A stretch of DNA of 29,255 bases from QAMX01 sp003149835 (GCA_959600635.1 CAUGMN010000030.1:1-29255); one strand, 5' to 3'; numbered from the stretch's first letter, positions 7,747-15,411 are shown. Notes: generated from the sequence alone by a model not told the origin. A program made the numbers and translations.

Positions 7747-8651
7747 ACGGAAACGATCTGCTCTCGGCAATGAGCGATATCGACGAGCGCTATATCGACG
7801 AGGCGGCTGTCATTCTGCCGGAAAAACGCGCTCGGGCGGGGTGGAGCCGCCGGATTGCGGCGGCGGCCGCCTGTCTGGCGCTCACGGCGCTGCTGGCGGC
7901 TCTGCCGCAGCTGCGCTCCGGACCGTCAAACCCCGACCCCGCCCTCTCCGGCGGAGAGGGCAAGCGGCCGGATGTCGGCCTCTCCGGCGCTTCCCTGCCG
8001 CCTGCGGAGGAGACGGCTCCGGCGATCTGTCTGAATCTGGAAAATATCCGGATAAACGAGCTCAAAATGACGGCCGACGCGGCCCGCCCGTATTACGAGC
8101 CCGGGACCGTCCGCGATCTGGTATGGAGCGCGGCGGACGTCGCCGGCTATTACGGAAGGGATTTGACGCCCGCCTATATCCCAGACGGCCTGACGGCCGC
8201 CGCCGGCAACGCCGTGCAGCGGGCCGTCGTGTCAACGGGCGGCGAGGTCAAAGAGGATACCGTGCGGCTCGGCTTTTATCACGCCTATTCCGAGGACGGA
8301 AGCCCCGAACCGCTCGGCGGGGCGCCGAAGGGCTTTTGCCTGACGGCGTCGCGGCTCGGAAGGCTGAGCGACTGCATCTATATCCTTCCGGAGGACGGCG
8401 CGCCGGAGCGCTCGGACATCAACGGGACACTGGTGACGATCGGCTACCGCTCCATGCCCTTCGGCCCGTATGACCCGGAAACGCACGAGCCGGCCGGCTA
8501 TTACGACCTCTATGTGGCCGAATTTGAGCTGGACGGCATAGACTATCAAATCCTCGCCGAACAGCTGACGGCGGAGGAGACGGTCAAAATCGCCGCTTCG
8601 ATCATTTACGGCAGCGCCGAATTTGAAACCGCCGGCCGCATCAACGGCTGA
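7743..8651 (+). CDS. Putative membrane anti-sigma factor, partner of the upstream ECF sigma
   Basis: A 302-residue protein with one predicted transmembrane helix at about 37-55, after a basic WSRR stop-transfer. The cytoplasmic N terminus (residues 1-25, NDLLSAMSDIDERYIDEA) is of a type I recognise beside ECF sigma genes in gut clostridia, where it probably binds the sigma factor; it is not a canonical zinc anti-sigma domain (no HxxxCxxC). A Pro/Gly-rich linker (about 60-90) leads to an extracytoplasmic domain of about 200 residues with no recognised fold, including a YYEPGTVRDLVW segment and a C-terminal stretch ending AEQLTAEETVKIAASII. It starts inside the sigma stop codon, so the two should be made in fixed ratio. 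The anti-sigma role is inferred from position and topology. Confidence 0.75.
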   Translation: MNGNDLLSAMSDIDERYIDEAAVILPEKRARAGWSRRIAAAAACLALTALLAALPQLRSGPSNPDPALSGGEGKRPDVGLSGASLPPAEETAPAICLNLENIRINELKMTADAARPYYEPGTVRDLVWSAADVAGYYGRDLTPAYIPDGLTAAAGNAVQRAVVSTGGEVKEDTVRLGFYHAYSEDGSPEPLGGAPKGFCLTASRLGRLSDCIYILPEDGAPERSDINGTLVTIGYRSMPFGPYDPETHEPAGYYDLYVAEFELDGIDYQILAEQLTAEETVKIAASIIYGSAEFETAGRING

Positions 8652-8701
8652 AAGCCGCCGGCACAATGGACCGGCGCAAGGCTGCCGGCGGCCGTAAAAG
8701 A

Positions 8702-8747
8702 GAAAGCGCATCCCGTCCGGTACGCCGACCGGACGGGATGCGCTTTC
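8702..8747. repeat. Perfect 20-bp inverted repeat after the sigma/anti-sigma operon
   Basis: Arms 8702-8721 and 8728-8747 are exact reverse complements with a 6-nt loop. There is no T-tract directly after it on the plus strand, and only a weak TCTTTT run on the minus strand, so it is a strong hairpin but not a canonical terminator. It may still end or stabilise the operon mRNA. Confidence 0.8.
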
Positions 8748-8826
8748 ATCAAAGCGGAAACCTGTTCAAGGCCGGATGTCACAGAAAAAAGACGGCGGCC
8801 AGTAACGTTGACGGCAAATGACGCCT

Positions 8827-8905
8827 TCTTTTTTACCGGAATCCAGACTTCCTCAAACTTTTTACCGTCAGGATACTCATCGTATACCTCCGCTTCTTTT
8901 TCCGC
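8827..8905 (-). pseudogene. Possible remnant of a GyrI-like effector-binding domain
   Basis: In one minus-strand frame this stretch reads EVYDEYPDGKKFEEVWIPVKKK, much more protein-like than the Ala/Arg/Ser-rich shadow translations around it. The pattern of an aromatic/acidic segment followed by E-x-W-I-P-V-K resembles the end of GyrI-like (AraC/Rob effector-binding) domains, which usually stop right after such a motif. Here the frame reads on without a stop, and there is no matching upstream domain, so it looks like a decayed tail. In another frame a GGAGG-preceded ATG encodes only 15 codons (MSILTVKSLRKSGFR). The identification is weak. Confidence 0.3.
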
Positions 8906-8933
8906 TGCGGCTGAATACCGCCCAAAAGGGAAA

Positions 8934-8965
8934 TCGTTGGCAGGCGAAAAAATGCCTGCCAACGA
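8934..8965. repeat. Perfect 12-bp inverted repeat
   Basis: Arms 8934-8945 and 8954-8965 pair perfectly around an A-rich 8-nt loop. It has no adjoining T-tract and sits just before the terminator at 8981-9008. Confidence 0.7.
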
Positions 8966-8980
8966 AATTTCGTTTGTGAG

Positions 8981-9008
8981 GCGGCCGGCTTCTGGCGGCC
9001 GCTTTTTT
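8981..9008 (+). terminator. Rho-independent terminator, plus strand
   Basis: A 7-bp all-GC stem (8981-8987 with 8996-9002), an 8-nt loop and six T (9003-9008). It is over 300 bp from the nearest plus-strand gene, which ends at 8651, so it may belong to a lost gene or an unrecognised transcript. The gene-free stretch 8652-9128 holds this, the two inverted repeats and the possible remnant. Confidence 0.75.
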
Positions 9009-9128
9009 GTCGCAGCGGAACATCCCGGCTCCGCCGAGCGGCTGAAAGCCGGCGGCTTTGCGCAGACGGCAAAAGCGTTTTCGGAAACGGCCGGCCGCGG
9101 CAGAGCCGGGGCGCGCAGGGAGCGCATC

Positions 9129-10217
9129 CTACGGTTTCAGGATGTAGATGATACAGTCTCTCCGGCCGTGCGCGACGCACTCGGCGTAGCTGGACTTAAA
9201 GAGATCGACGATGTTGCCCTGAATGCCGCCGCCGACGTCGTGCGCATAGGCGGGGCCGTAGCTCCACGATTTGCCGTCGACGGAGGTAATATACACAAGG
9301 CTGCCCAGCGGGATGACGTCGGGATCGACCGCGATGGTCTTGCCCGGGATCGCCGGATTGCCCGTCGCCGTGGACGGGTTGGTACGGTTGGAGTAGTAAG
9401 CGACGGCCTCGCCGTTAATGACCTGCGAAACCTCGTAGGTCTTGCCGCCTGCGGTCACGGTGATCGCCTCCGGCTCGCTCGACACGGTCGCGGGAGTCGT
9501 CGTGGTCTTGGCGGTTGTTTTTTTCGTGGTGGCCTTGGTGGTGGCTTTTGTCGTGACCTTGGTCGTGGCCTTGGTGGTCTGCGCCGTGGTGGTGACGGGG
9601 AGCGGCTTTGTGCCGATTTGCAGGACGCGCGTCACCGGATCGGAGAGGATCTCGCTGGAAACGATCTTGTTTTCGAGCATCACGCCGTCGCGGATGGTCT
9701 GCTCAAACACAAGCTTTTTGACGCCGTTGACGCCTTCGACGAGCGTTTTCGTCTCGCCGACGTAGAGCGCGTCGCTCTCCTGCCGCTCGGTCTCATAGGC
9801 GATCTCGATCTCGGACTCAAAGCGGACGACCTCGACGCGGATCACCGTGATCTTCATGCCGTCGTAGACGGGGTTGCCGCCGTGCGGCGAGACTTCGTCG
9901 AGCGCGCCGAGCGCGATGCCCTCGGCGGAAAGCAGGTCGGCGACGGTTTCCGCCTCCGTCTCGACCGCCATCTCCGCGCCGTCGACGCAAATGGTCACCG
10001 TGCAGAGCGGCGTGTTGGACAGGAGCGCGGCGGCGGGCGGCGCTTCGGCCTCCGTCTGTGCCGGAGCGGAGGGATCGGACGGCGGGAGCGCGGCCGCGGG
10101 CTCGTCGTCAAACGCGAGAACGATCATCGATATGATCAGCGCGATCGCCGTGGCAAAGGCGCTGAAAAAAAGCAGAGCCCGGAGCATACCGGAAGATTTG
10201 GAACCGCTGGATTTCAT
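9129..10217 (-). CDS. YabE-like cell-wall protein with DUF348, G5 and 3D domains
   Basis: A 362-residue exported or membrane-anchored protein. A hydrophobic segment at about 13-35 is an uncleaved signal or anchor. DUF348-like sequence follows at about 70-110 (CTVTICVDGAEMAVETEAETVADLL is its core), then a G5-like domain at about 125-200. A Thr/Lys linker at about 205-245 leads to a C-terminal 3D domain ending the protein, with AVDPDVIPLG, AHDVGGGI and NIVDLF carrying the three conserved aspartates. The family includes YabE and is related in architecture to resuscitation-promoting factors and MltA/EXLX folds; members are thought to cleave peptidoglycan. The ATG at 10217 follows AGGAGG. In Bacillus yabE neighbours rsmA; here they are separated. 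No good promoter was found upstream. Confidence 0.88.
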   Translation of the reverse strand: MKSSGSKSSGMLRALLFFSAFATAIALIISMIVLAFDDEPAAALPPSDPSAPAQTEAEAPPAAALLSNTPLCTVTICVDGAEMAVETEAETVADLLSAEGIALGALDEVSPHGGNPVYDGMKITVIRVEVVRFESEIEIAYETERQESDALYVGETKTLVEGVNGVKKLVFEQTIRDGVMLENKIVSSEILSDPVTRVLQIGTKPLPVTTTAQTTKATTKVTTKATTKATTKKTTAKTTTTPATVSSEPEAITVTAGGKTYEVSQVINGEAVAYYSNRTNPSTATGNPAIPGKTIAVDPDVIPLGSLVYITSVDGKSWSYGPAYAHDVGGGIQGNIVDLFKSSYAECVAHGRRDCIIYILKP

Positions 10218-10360
10218 GACGGCTCACCTCCTCTTGGAGTATATGCCGGTTTTTGGAAATTTATGAGAAATATGCCGGCAAAGCGCCGCCTGAGGGAACG
10301 GCCGGCCGCACAGCGGACACGGATCAGGAGCCGGCCGCCGCTGCGCGCCGCAAGACGGCA

Positions 10361-10398
10361 TGTGCCTTTTCCGCAGAGCTCTCTGTGGAAAAGGCACA
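10361..10398. repeat. 18-bp inverted repeat after rpsI
   Basis: Arms 10361-10378 and 10381-10398 pair along 18 bp with one G-T pair and a 2-nt centre. It lies 12 bp downstream of the rpsI stop on the minus strand, where a terminator is expected, but no T-tract follows in that direction. It probably ends or protects the rplM-rpsI transcript. Confidence 0.7.
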
Positions 10399-10410
10399 TA
10401 AAAATCGGAT

Positions 10411-10818
10411 TTAACGCTTGGAGAACTGCGGCGCGCGGCGGGCGGCTTTGAGGCCGTATTTCTTGCGCTCCTTCATTCTCGGGTCGCGGGTGAGCAGGCC
10501 CGCCTGTTTGAGAAGCGGCCGGTATTCGTCGCTGACGGTGAGCAGCGCGCGCGCCAACCCGTGACGGATCGCGCCGGCCTGACCGGTGACGCCGCCGCCC
10601 TGCACCGTCGCCACGATGTCGCAGCTGCCGGTCGTATTCGTCGCTTCGAGGGGCTGACGGACGATGAGTTTCAGCGTTTCAAGGCCGAAATAATCGTCGA
10701 TATCGCGGTCGTTGATGGTGATTTTGCCCGTGCCGCCCTCATAGAGGCGGACGCGCGCCACGGAGGACTTGCGCCGTCCGGTGCCGTAGTGATAAGGCTT
10801 TTTCGACTGATAAATCAT
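10411..10818 (-). CDS. rpsI: 30S ribosomal protein uS9
   Basis: A 135-residue ribosomal protein of the small-subunit head, whose C-terminal tail reaches the P-site tRNA. The GTGRRKSSVARVRL N-terminal signature, the GGGVTGQAGAIRHGLARAL core and the basic C terminus ending in QFSKR with the invariant terminal Lys-Arg are all present. The ATG at 10818 has a GGAGG about 9 bp upstream; a TTG immediately before it (10821) is an alternative adding one residue. It follows rplM by 17 bp, the near-universal rplM-rpsI operon. Confidence 0.98.
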   Translation of the reverse strand: MIYQSKKPYHYGTGRRKSSVARVRLYEGGTGKITINDRDIDDYFGLETLKLIVRQPLEATNTTGSCDIVATVQGGGVTGQAGAIRHGLARALLTVSDEYRPLLKQAGLLTRDPRMKERKKYGLKAARRAPQFSKR

Positions 10819-10835
10819 CAATTTCGTCCTCCTTC

Positions 10836-11267
10836 TCAGTTGTTTTCACAGAGCTCGGGCTTCTGAGCCGCGTGCTTGTGTTCGGGGCCGGCGTAGACTT
10901 TGAGACGGTCCAGCGACCATCTGCCGACCGAGTTCTTGGGCAGCATACCCTTGACGGCCAGCTTCATCGCCAGCTCGGGCTTCTGCGCCATCAGGATTCT
11001 GTACTTGGTCTCTTTGAGACCGCCGGCGTAGCCGGAGTGCGTCCGGTACATTTTCTGTTCAAGCTTGTTGCCCGTCAGCTTGGCCTGAGCCGCGTTGATC
11101 ACGATAACGAAATCGCCGCAGTCGGCGTGCGGCGTGAAATCAGTCTTGTTCTTGCCGCGCAGGATAGCCGCCGCTTTTGCCGCTGTGTGCCCCAGCGAAA
11201 CGCCGGCCGCATCCAGGATGTACCATTTACGTTCAATTGTCTGTTTGTTTGCCATGAACGTCGTCAT
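10836..11267 (-). CDS. rplM: 50S ribosomal protein uL13
   Basis: A 143-residue early-assembly protein of the large subunit. The recognisable segments are RKWYILDAAGVSLGHTAAKAAAILRGK near the N terminus, DFVIVINAAQAKLTGNKLEQKMYRTHSGYAGG in the middle, and AVKGMLPKNSVGR followed by LKVYAGPEHKHAAQKPE at the end. The start at 11267 is supported by GGGAGG seven bases upstream and gives the usual length; the frame continues upstream through the leader, which is not coding. It is first gene of the rplM-rpsI operon, with a strong promoter at 11333-11361 and a hairpin in the leader. Confidence 0.98.
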   Translation of the reverse strand: MTTFMANKQTIERKWYILDAAGVSLGHTAAKAAAILRGKNKTDFTPHADCGDFVIVINAAQAKLTGNKLEQKMYRTHSGYAGGLKETKYRILMAQKPELAMKLAVKGMLPKNSVGRWSLDRLKVYAGPEHKHAAQKPELCENN

Positions 11268-11295
11268 GCGTTTACCTCCCAATGATTTTATGACA

Positions 11296-11312
11296 GCGCG
11301 GCAGAACCGCGC
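11296..11312 (-). promoter_or_regulatory. Hairpin in the rplM leader, possible L13 autoregulatory element
   Basis: A 6-bp all-GC stem (11296-11301 with 11307-11312) and 5-nt loop sit between the promoter and the Shine-Dalgarno site, in a leader of about 59 nt. Bacillota rplM genes commonly carry a short structured L13 leader thought to bind L13. The match here is only in position and general shape. Confidence 0.4.
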
Positions 11313-11332
11313 CTGAATTTTGAGACTATCGT

Positions 11333-11361
11333 ATCTTATCACAACTCCGTTCGCTTGTCAA
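11333..11361 (-). promoter_or_regulatory. Strong sigma-A promoter of rplM-rpsI
   Basis: On the minus strand a perfect TTGACA (11356-11361 in plus coordinates), a 17-bp spacer and TAAGAT (11333-11338). It is the best -35 match in the window, fitting ribosomal-protein expression. Confidence 0.9.
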
Positions 11362-11479
11362 GCCCCTAAACGCAAAAAAACAATTTATTTTTTTGAAGCT
11401 CTCGTTTTCTCGCTCAATCTCCGCCGCAGCCTCGATTGCGCGGCCGTGAAAACAGATTTTTCGAGGCGGCGCGCGGGGC

Positions 11480-11509
11480 TTGCGCGCATGCATGGATTCG
11501 TGATACAAT
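11480..11509 (+). promoter_or_regulatory. Promoter of the MFS transporter/deacetylase operon
   Basis: TTGCGC at 11480-11485, an 18-bp spacer and TACAAT at 11504-11509 preceded by TGA (extended -10). It predicts a leader of about 120 nt. The gene-free stretch 11268-11638 holds this, the rplM promoter and leader, and the leader hairpins described next. Confidence 0.65.
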
Positions 11510-11522
11510 ATAGAGCAGAGTG

Positions 11523-11550
11523 AAACGGCCGCCGCAGTGCGCCGTTTTTT
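11523..11550 (+). terminator. Possible attenuator in the MFS leader
   Basis: Arms 11523-11529 and 11541-11547 form a 7-bp stem whose 3' side runs into six T (11545-11550). It lies just after the predicted promoter and about 90 bp before the MFS start. A second GCGCCG...CGGCGC hairpin lies near 11591-11612, closer to the gene. Confidence 0.5.
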
Positions 11551-11638
11551 ACAGGATGCGGTCCGCTGGACAAAATGGAGAAAAAATTTTTGCGCCGCCG
11601 CAGCAGACGGCGCGAAAGAAAAGGACTTGTGCCGATTG

Positions 11639-12841
11639 ATGAACCTGAAATTCGGCCTGATTCAGGCCAGCTACTGGATGACCTACTGCGTGATGTTCAC
11701 CTATCTGGTGCCGCTCTACGAGAGCTTTGGGTACGGGGAGTTTCTGAGCGGCGTGATCGCCATGATCGGCACGGCCGTGCTCACCGCCGCGCAGCCGCTC
11801 TGGGGCGTTCTCTGCGACCGCGTCAAGCGGATCAAGCCGGTTCTGGTGGCCGTGCTGCTGGCCGGCGCGGGCGCGGCGCTGCTGCTGCCGCTTGGAAAGG
11901 GCAGCGTCGCGGTGACCGTTACCGCCGTTGTTCTGCTCGCGGCGACGACGCAGTCGCTGATGTATCTGTTCGACACCTGGTCGGCGCGGCTCCAGCGCGA
12001 GGGCGCGCGGCTCAGCTTCGGCCTGACGCGGAGCTGCGGCAGCGTGTTCTACGCGCTGACGGCCGCCTTCTTCGGTCTGGCGCTCGACCGCTTCGGCTTT
12101 TCGATCATGACGCCGGTGTTCATCGGGCTGTCGCTGTGCGTGATTCTGGCCGTGCTCGCGGTGAAAGAGCCGCGGCAGACGAGCCCCGCGAGGGAAACGG
12201 AGGGCGCGGCTCAGGCCGATTTCTGGCCCGCCGTGAAGAGGCTGATGACCGACCGGCGCTATCTGTGCCTGCTCGTCGCGACGTTTCTGACCTTTTTCGG
12301 CTCGACGGGCATCATGCTCTTTCTGCCGCTGCGCGTCGCCGAGATCGGCGGCGGCAACTATGAATACGGGCTGGCGCTTCTGGTGATGGCGTTCAGCGAG
12401 GTGCCGGCGCTGCTTTTATACCGGCGCTTCTCGGCGCGTTTTTCCACCTGGACGCTGCACGCCGCCGCGCTGTTTTTTACGGCCGTCAAGGTCGCGGCCA
12501 TCGCGCTGGCGCCCTCGCTCTGGCTGCTCATCGCCCTGATGGTCGTACAGGGGCCGTCCAACGGCGTTTATCTGACGACAAACGTCCGCTATGTTCCCGA
12601 GATTGTCGAGCCGCAGCTCACCTATACGGCGCAGACGGTGATCGGCGCGGTCGCCTCCGGCGCAGCCGGCATCGCGTCCAGCCTCTACATGGGCGCGGCG
12701 GTTGAGCGGTTCGGCCTGCAAACGGCGATGATTACGCTGATTTTTATCGCGTTCAGCGGATTTTTGGTATTTGCCGCGCCGGTACTGGCGCGGAGGAAAG
12801 GCGGAAAAAAGAAACATGACCAACCTGATTTTCAGCTTTGA
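11639..12841 (+). CDS. MFS transporter
   Basis: A 400-residue, very hydrophobic protein with about 12 predicted membrane helices in two halves separated by a polar loop near residues 180-205 (KEPRQTSPARETEG). The loop WGVLCDRVKR after the second helix corresponds to MFS motif A. The general pattern resembles the LacY-like/MFS_1-like group that moves sugars or nucleosides with protons, but the substrate cannot be read from sequence. The ATG at 11639 has AAGGA about 13 bp upstream; a TTG three bases earlier gives better spacing. The C-terminal 26 bp overlap the start of the deacetylase gene in another frame, so the two are translationally coupled and probably act on the same compound. Confidence 0.85.
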   Translation: MNLKFGLIQASYWMTYCVMFTYLVPLYESFGYGEFLSGVIAMIGTAVLTAAQPLWGVLCDRVKRIKPVLVAVLLAGAGAALLLPLGKGSVAVTVTAVVLLAATTQSLMYLFDTWSARLQREGARLSFGLTRSCGSVFYALTAAFFGLALDRFGFSIMTPVFIGLSLCVILAVLAVKEPRQTSPARETEGAAQADFWPAVKRLMTDRRYLCLLVATFLTFFGSTGIMLFLPLRVAEIGGGNYEYGLALLVMAFSEVPALLLYRRFSARFSTWTLHAAALFFTAVKVAAIALAPSLWLLIALMVVQGPSNGVYLTTNVRYVPEIVEPQLTYTAQTVIGAVASGAAGIASSLYMGAAVERFGLQTAMITLIFIAFSGFLVFAAPVLARRKGGKKKHDQPDFQL

Positions 12842-14126
12842 CACCGAGGACTTCACAAGCGCCTACGCGGCCGACGGCATTCTCGACGCCGCCGAGCTGC
12901 TCCGCGCCGAGGGGATCCGCGGCTGCTTCTGCATGGTCGGCCTGCTGGCCAAGCAGCTCCTCGCATGGGGGCGCGCAGACGTGCTCGAAGCGCTCAAATA
13001 CCACGAGGTCGATTTCCACACCTACGGCCACACGCTGCACCCGACGATCGGCGAGTACACCGACCGGGCCGACTTCGGCGCGGCCTACGCCGAGGTCATG
13101 CGTCAGGAGAGCGAGGGGCTTTCCTACGTCAAAGCGGCGACCGGCGTCGAGCGCGTCTACGCCGCCGTGCCGCCCGGCGAGGACAAATCCTACGTCGCCA
13201 TGTACGCCTATGCCGACCTGGGCATCCCCTGCTACTGCGACACCTACGCCGACACCGCCGACGGCCGCGGCGTGTTTTTCTGCAACGCCCTGCATATGGA
13301 ATACGTCAAGTCGTTCGAGGCGATCCACGGCGGCGGTCACGCCGGCGACCCCGCCTTTTACGACCGGCTGGCGGCGCGGAAAAACGCGATTCTTTACAAC
13401 CATCCCAACCGACTCCGCTACGACGATTTCTGGGATAAGGTCAACTACGACGGCGAAAACCTCAGCCCCTTCGGGCAGTGGAAAGAGGCGGCGCGCACCG
13501 GCGAGGCGGAGCGGCGCGCCTTTCTCGAAGACGTCCGCCGCCTCGTCAAAACGCTCAAAGCCGACGGCCGCTTCGCGTTTAAGACCTACGCGGACATCGT
13601 CGCCGAGCGCTGCGGCGGGGCGCGGATTTTAACGCCCGCCGACATCCCCGCGCTGCGCCGCGCCCTGGAAGAGCGCTTCTACCCGCAGGAGACGCCTGTC
13701 TCGCTCTCGATTGCCGACATCTTCGCCGCCGCCGCCGCTTTCCTGCGCGGCGAGGCGCTCTTTGCCGCCGGCAGGGTATACGGGTTTTTAGACGAGCCGG
13801 AGGGCATTTCCGCGCCGGTCACGGTCGCGGCCGCCGACGTGCGCGAGGCCGCGGCAAAGCTCGAAACACAGGCGTTTCTGCCGCCGTCTTTTTCCGTCGG
13901 CGGCGTAAAGCTCGGGCCGGCGGATTTCCTGTTTGCGATGCTCGGCGTTTTGTGCGGCGAGGAGGCGGTGGCGCTGACGCCGCGGCCGCAGAACATCGAC
14001 CTGAGCGCCTTCCCCAAGCTCGCCGCGCCGGAGATTTGCACATGGTCGGTGCATGCGCCGCAGTTTACGGCGGAGTATCTGAACAGACGCCTGCCCTTGC
14101 AGGCGTGGACGCTGCGGATGTCCTGA
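12816..14126 (+). CDS. NodB-like polysaccharide deacetylase family protein with extra C-terminal region
   Basis: A 436-residue protein without a signal peptide. The N-terminal half (about 1-270) resembles polysaccharide deacetylases: FSFDTED at 5-11 supplies the catalytic/metal aspartates, and HTYGHTLHP near 69-77 supplies the metal-binding HxxxH. A later HGGGHAGDPAFYDRL and YNHPNR may complete the site. The remaining 160 residues are alpha-rich and unassigned. Classical members remove N- or O-acetyl groups outside the cell; absence of an export signal suggests a cytoplasmic substrate brought in by the overlapping MFS transporter. ATG at 12816, preceded by a purine-rich stretch (GGAAAAAAGAAAC). 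A strong terminator follows, so this ends the operon. Confidence 0.75.
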   Translation: MTNLIFSFDTEDFTSAYAADGILDAAELLRAEGIRGCFCMVGLLAKQLLAWGRADVLEALKYHEVDFHTYGHTLHPTIGEYTDRADFGAAYAEVMRQESEGLSYVKAATGVERVYAAVPPGEDKSYVAMYAYADLGIPCYCDTYADTADGRGVFFCNALHMEYVKSFEAIHGGGHAGDPAFYDRLAARKNAILYNHPNRLRYDDFWDKVNYDGENLSPFGQWKEAARTGEAERRAFLEDVRRLVKTLKADGRFAFKTYADIVAERCGGARILTPADIPALRRALEERFYPQETPVSLSIADIFAAAAAFLRGEALFAAGRVYGFLDEPEGISAPVTVAAADVREAAAKLETQAFLPPSFSVGGVKLGPADFLFAMLGVLCGEEAVALTPRPQNIDLSAFPKLAAPEICTWSVHAPQFTAEYLNRRLPLQAWTLRMS

Positions 14127-14154
14127 ATCAAAGCGGAAAAACAGACAAAAGAGA

Positions 14155-14191
14155 GCCCGTTTGCAGTGAAGTTGACTGCAAACGGGCTTTT
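14155..14191 (+). terminator. Rho-independent terminator of the MFS-deacetylase operon
   Basis: A perfect 13-bp stem (14155-14167 with 14175-14187), 7-nt loop and TTTT followed by C and T, 28 bp after the deacetylase stop. The rest of the 14188-14408 spacer shows no gene. Confidence 0.9.
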
Positions 14192-14408
14192 CTTGTGTTT
14201 TATACGCTGATGATGAGCGCGGAACGGCGGAAATCGCGGGGCAAACCCGCCGCCGGACAGCGCTTGAAAACGGTTTTTCACGGTGAACAGCGAGGAAAAA
14301 AGCGCGCCGCGGCGATTCCGAACGCCGACAGAATGCAGTCTGCAAAACAGCCGGAACCCTGACAATCAACGCGGGCCGTTTTTTCAAACCGCTTCGCGGC
14401 GGAGCCTT

Positions 14409-15275
14409 TTATGAAAACACCTGCCGTTGAAACGCTAAGGCGCCGCGCGCGTCCTCGTCAAGACGGCTGATGTCCGCCCCGCCGGACAGGTCGCGCCACA
14501 CCTTGATGTCCGACCCGACGGTCCCGCCCATGCGGACAAAGGGCTCCATCACGACGCAGCCGTCATAGCCGGTGTCTTTCAGCGCCGTCCCGATTTCGCG
14601 CCAGGGCAGTCTGCCCTTGCCGGGCACCCTGCGGTTGGCTTCGCCGGTGTGAAAGTGGCCCAAAAGCCCCTTGCAGCTGCGAATGGCCGCGCCGAAATCG
14701 TCCTCCTCGATGTTCATATGGAACGTGTCCAGCATGACCTTGACGGCCGGGCAGTCTACCTGGCGGACAAAGCGCACGCCTTCCTCCGCGCAGTTCAGCA
14801 AATAGCCCTCAAAGCGGTTGAGAACTTCGAGACAGTAATCAACGCCGCAGTCCCTGGCGATGTTTCCGACATAGCGTACATTTTTTACGCTGCGCGCCCA
14901 GTCGCCCTCCTTATCAATCGGCTGCGTATAGTCGACCGGCCAGTAGCTGTACAGGCCGCCGCCGATGGTATGGATTTCCAGAAGCTCCAAACGCTTCAAC
15001 AAATCCGCGTAGAAACGGATGGCGTTTTTTGCAATCGCGGGGTCGGCGCTGGCCAGGTTCTGATTCGGATGCGGTCCGTGCCCGGCGGTGAGGAAAATCC
15101 CGTTGGCGCGCGCGCAGTCCCGCAGCTCATACAGCTGTTTTTGGCTGTAAGCCGACAGCGGCGTACACGCGATTTCAAGACAGTCAAAGCCCAGCCTGGC
15201 GGCTTTCTCGATATAGCGCAGATAATCGGCGGACCATTCCTGCTCCCAGTAGGCGTAGTAGATTCCGTATTTCAT
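14409..15275 (-). CDS. D-allulose (D-psicose)/D-tagatose 3-epimerase
   Basis: A 288-residue TIM-barrel enzyme that inverts C3 of ketohexoses, converting D-fructose and D-allulose or D-tagatose and D-sorbose, with a divalent metal. The start MKYGIYYAYWEQEW and the whole length align by memory with the Clostridium cellulolyticum D-psicose 3-epimerase. The metal/catalytic set falls at the same numbers: Glu150 (CLEVLNRFE), Asp183 (MLDTFHMN), His209 (GHFHTGE) and Glu244 (VVMEPFVRMGG). The ATG at 15275 has an AAGGGG site; the frame's upstream extension to 15548 overlaps the HAD gene and is rejected. It lies 136 bp after the HAD phosphatase on the same strand. The preferred ketose cannot be decided from sequence. 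Confidence 0.9.
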   Translation of the reverse strand: MKYGIYYAYWEQEWSADYLRYIEKAARLGFDCLEIACTPLSAYSQKQLYELRDCARANGIFLTAGHGPHPNQNLASADPAIAKNAIRFYADLLKRLELLEIHTIGGGLYSYWPVDYTQPIDKEGDWARSVKNVRYVGNIARDCGVDYCLEVLNRFEGYLLNCAEEGVRFVRQVDCPAVKVMLDTFHMNIEEDDFGAAIRSCKGLLGHFHTGEANRRVPGKGRLPWREIGTALKDTGYDGCVVMEPFVRMGGTVGSDIKVWRDLSGGADISRLDEDARGALAFQRQVFS

Positions 15276-15411
15276 GCCAAAACCCCTTTGATTTCCGACG
15301 ACGGAGCGTTTCGCTGTTTTTGAATGGAATTTGCCCCGGTCCGATTTTTTCTGCACGGGAGGCGCAGACGGGCCGGAGGGAAACGCCTGCGGCTCCGACC
15401 GTTTCCGGCGC

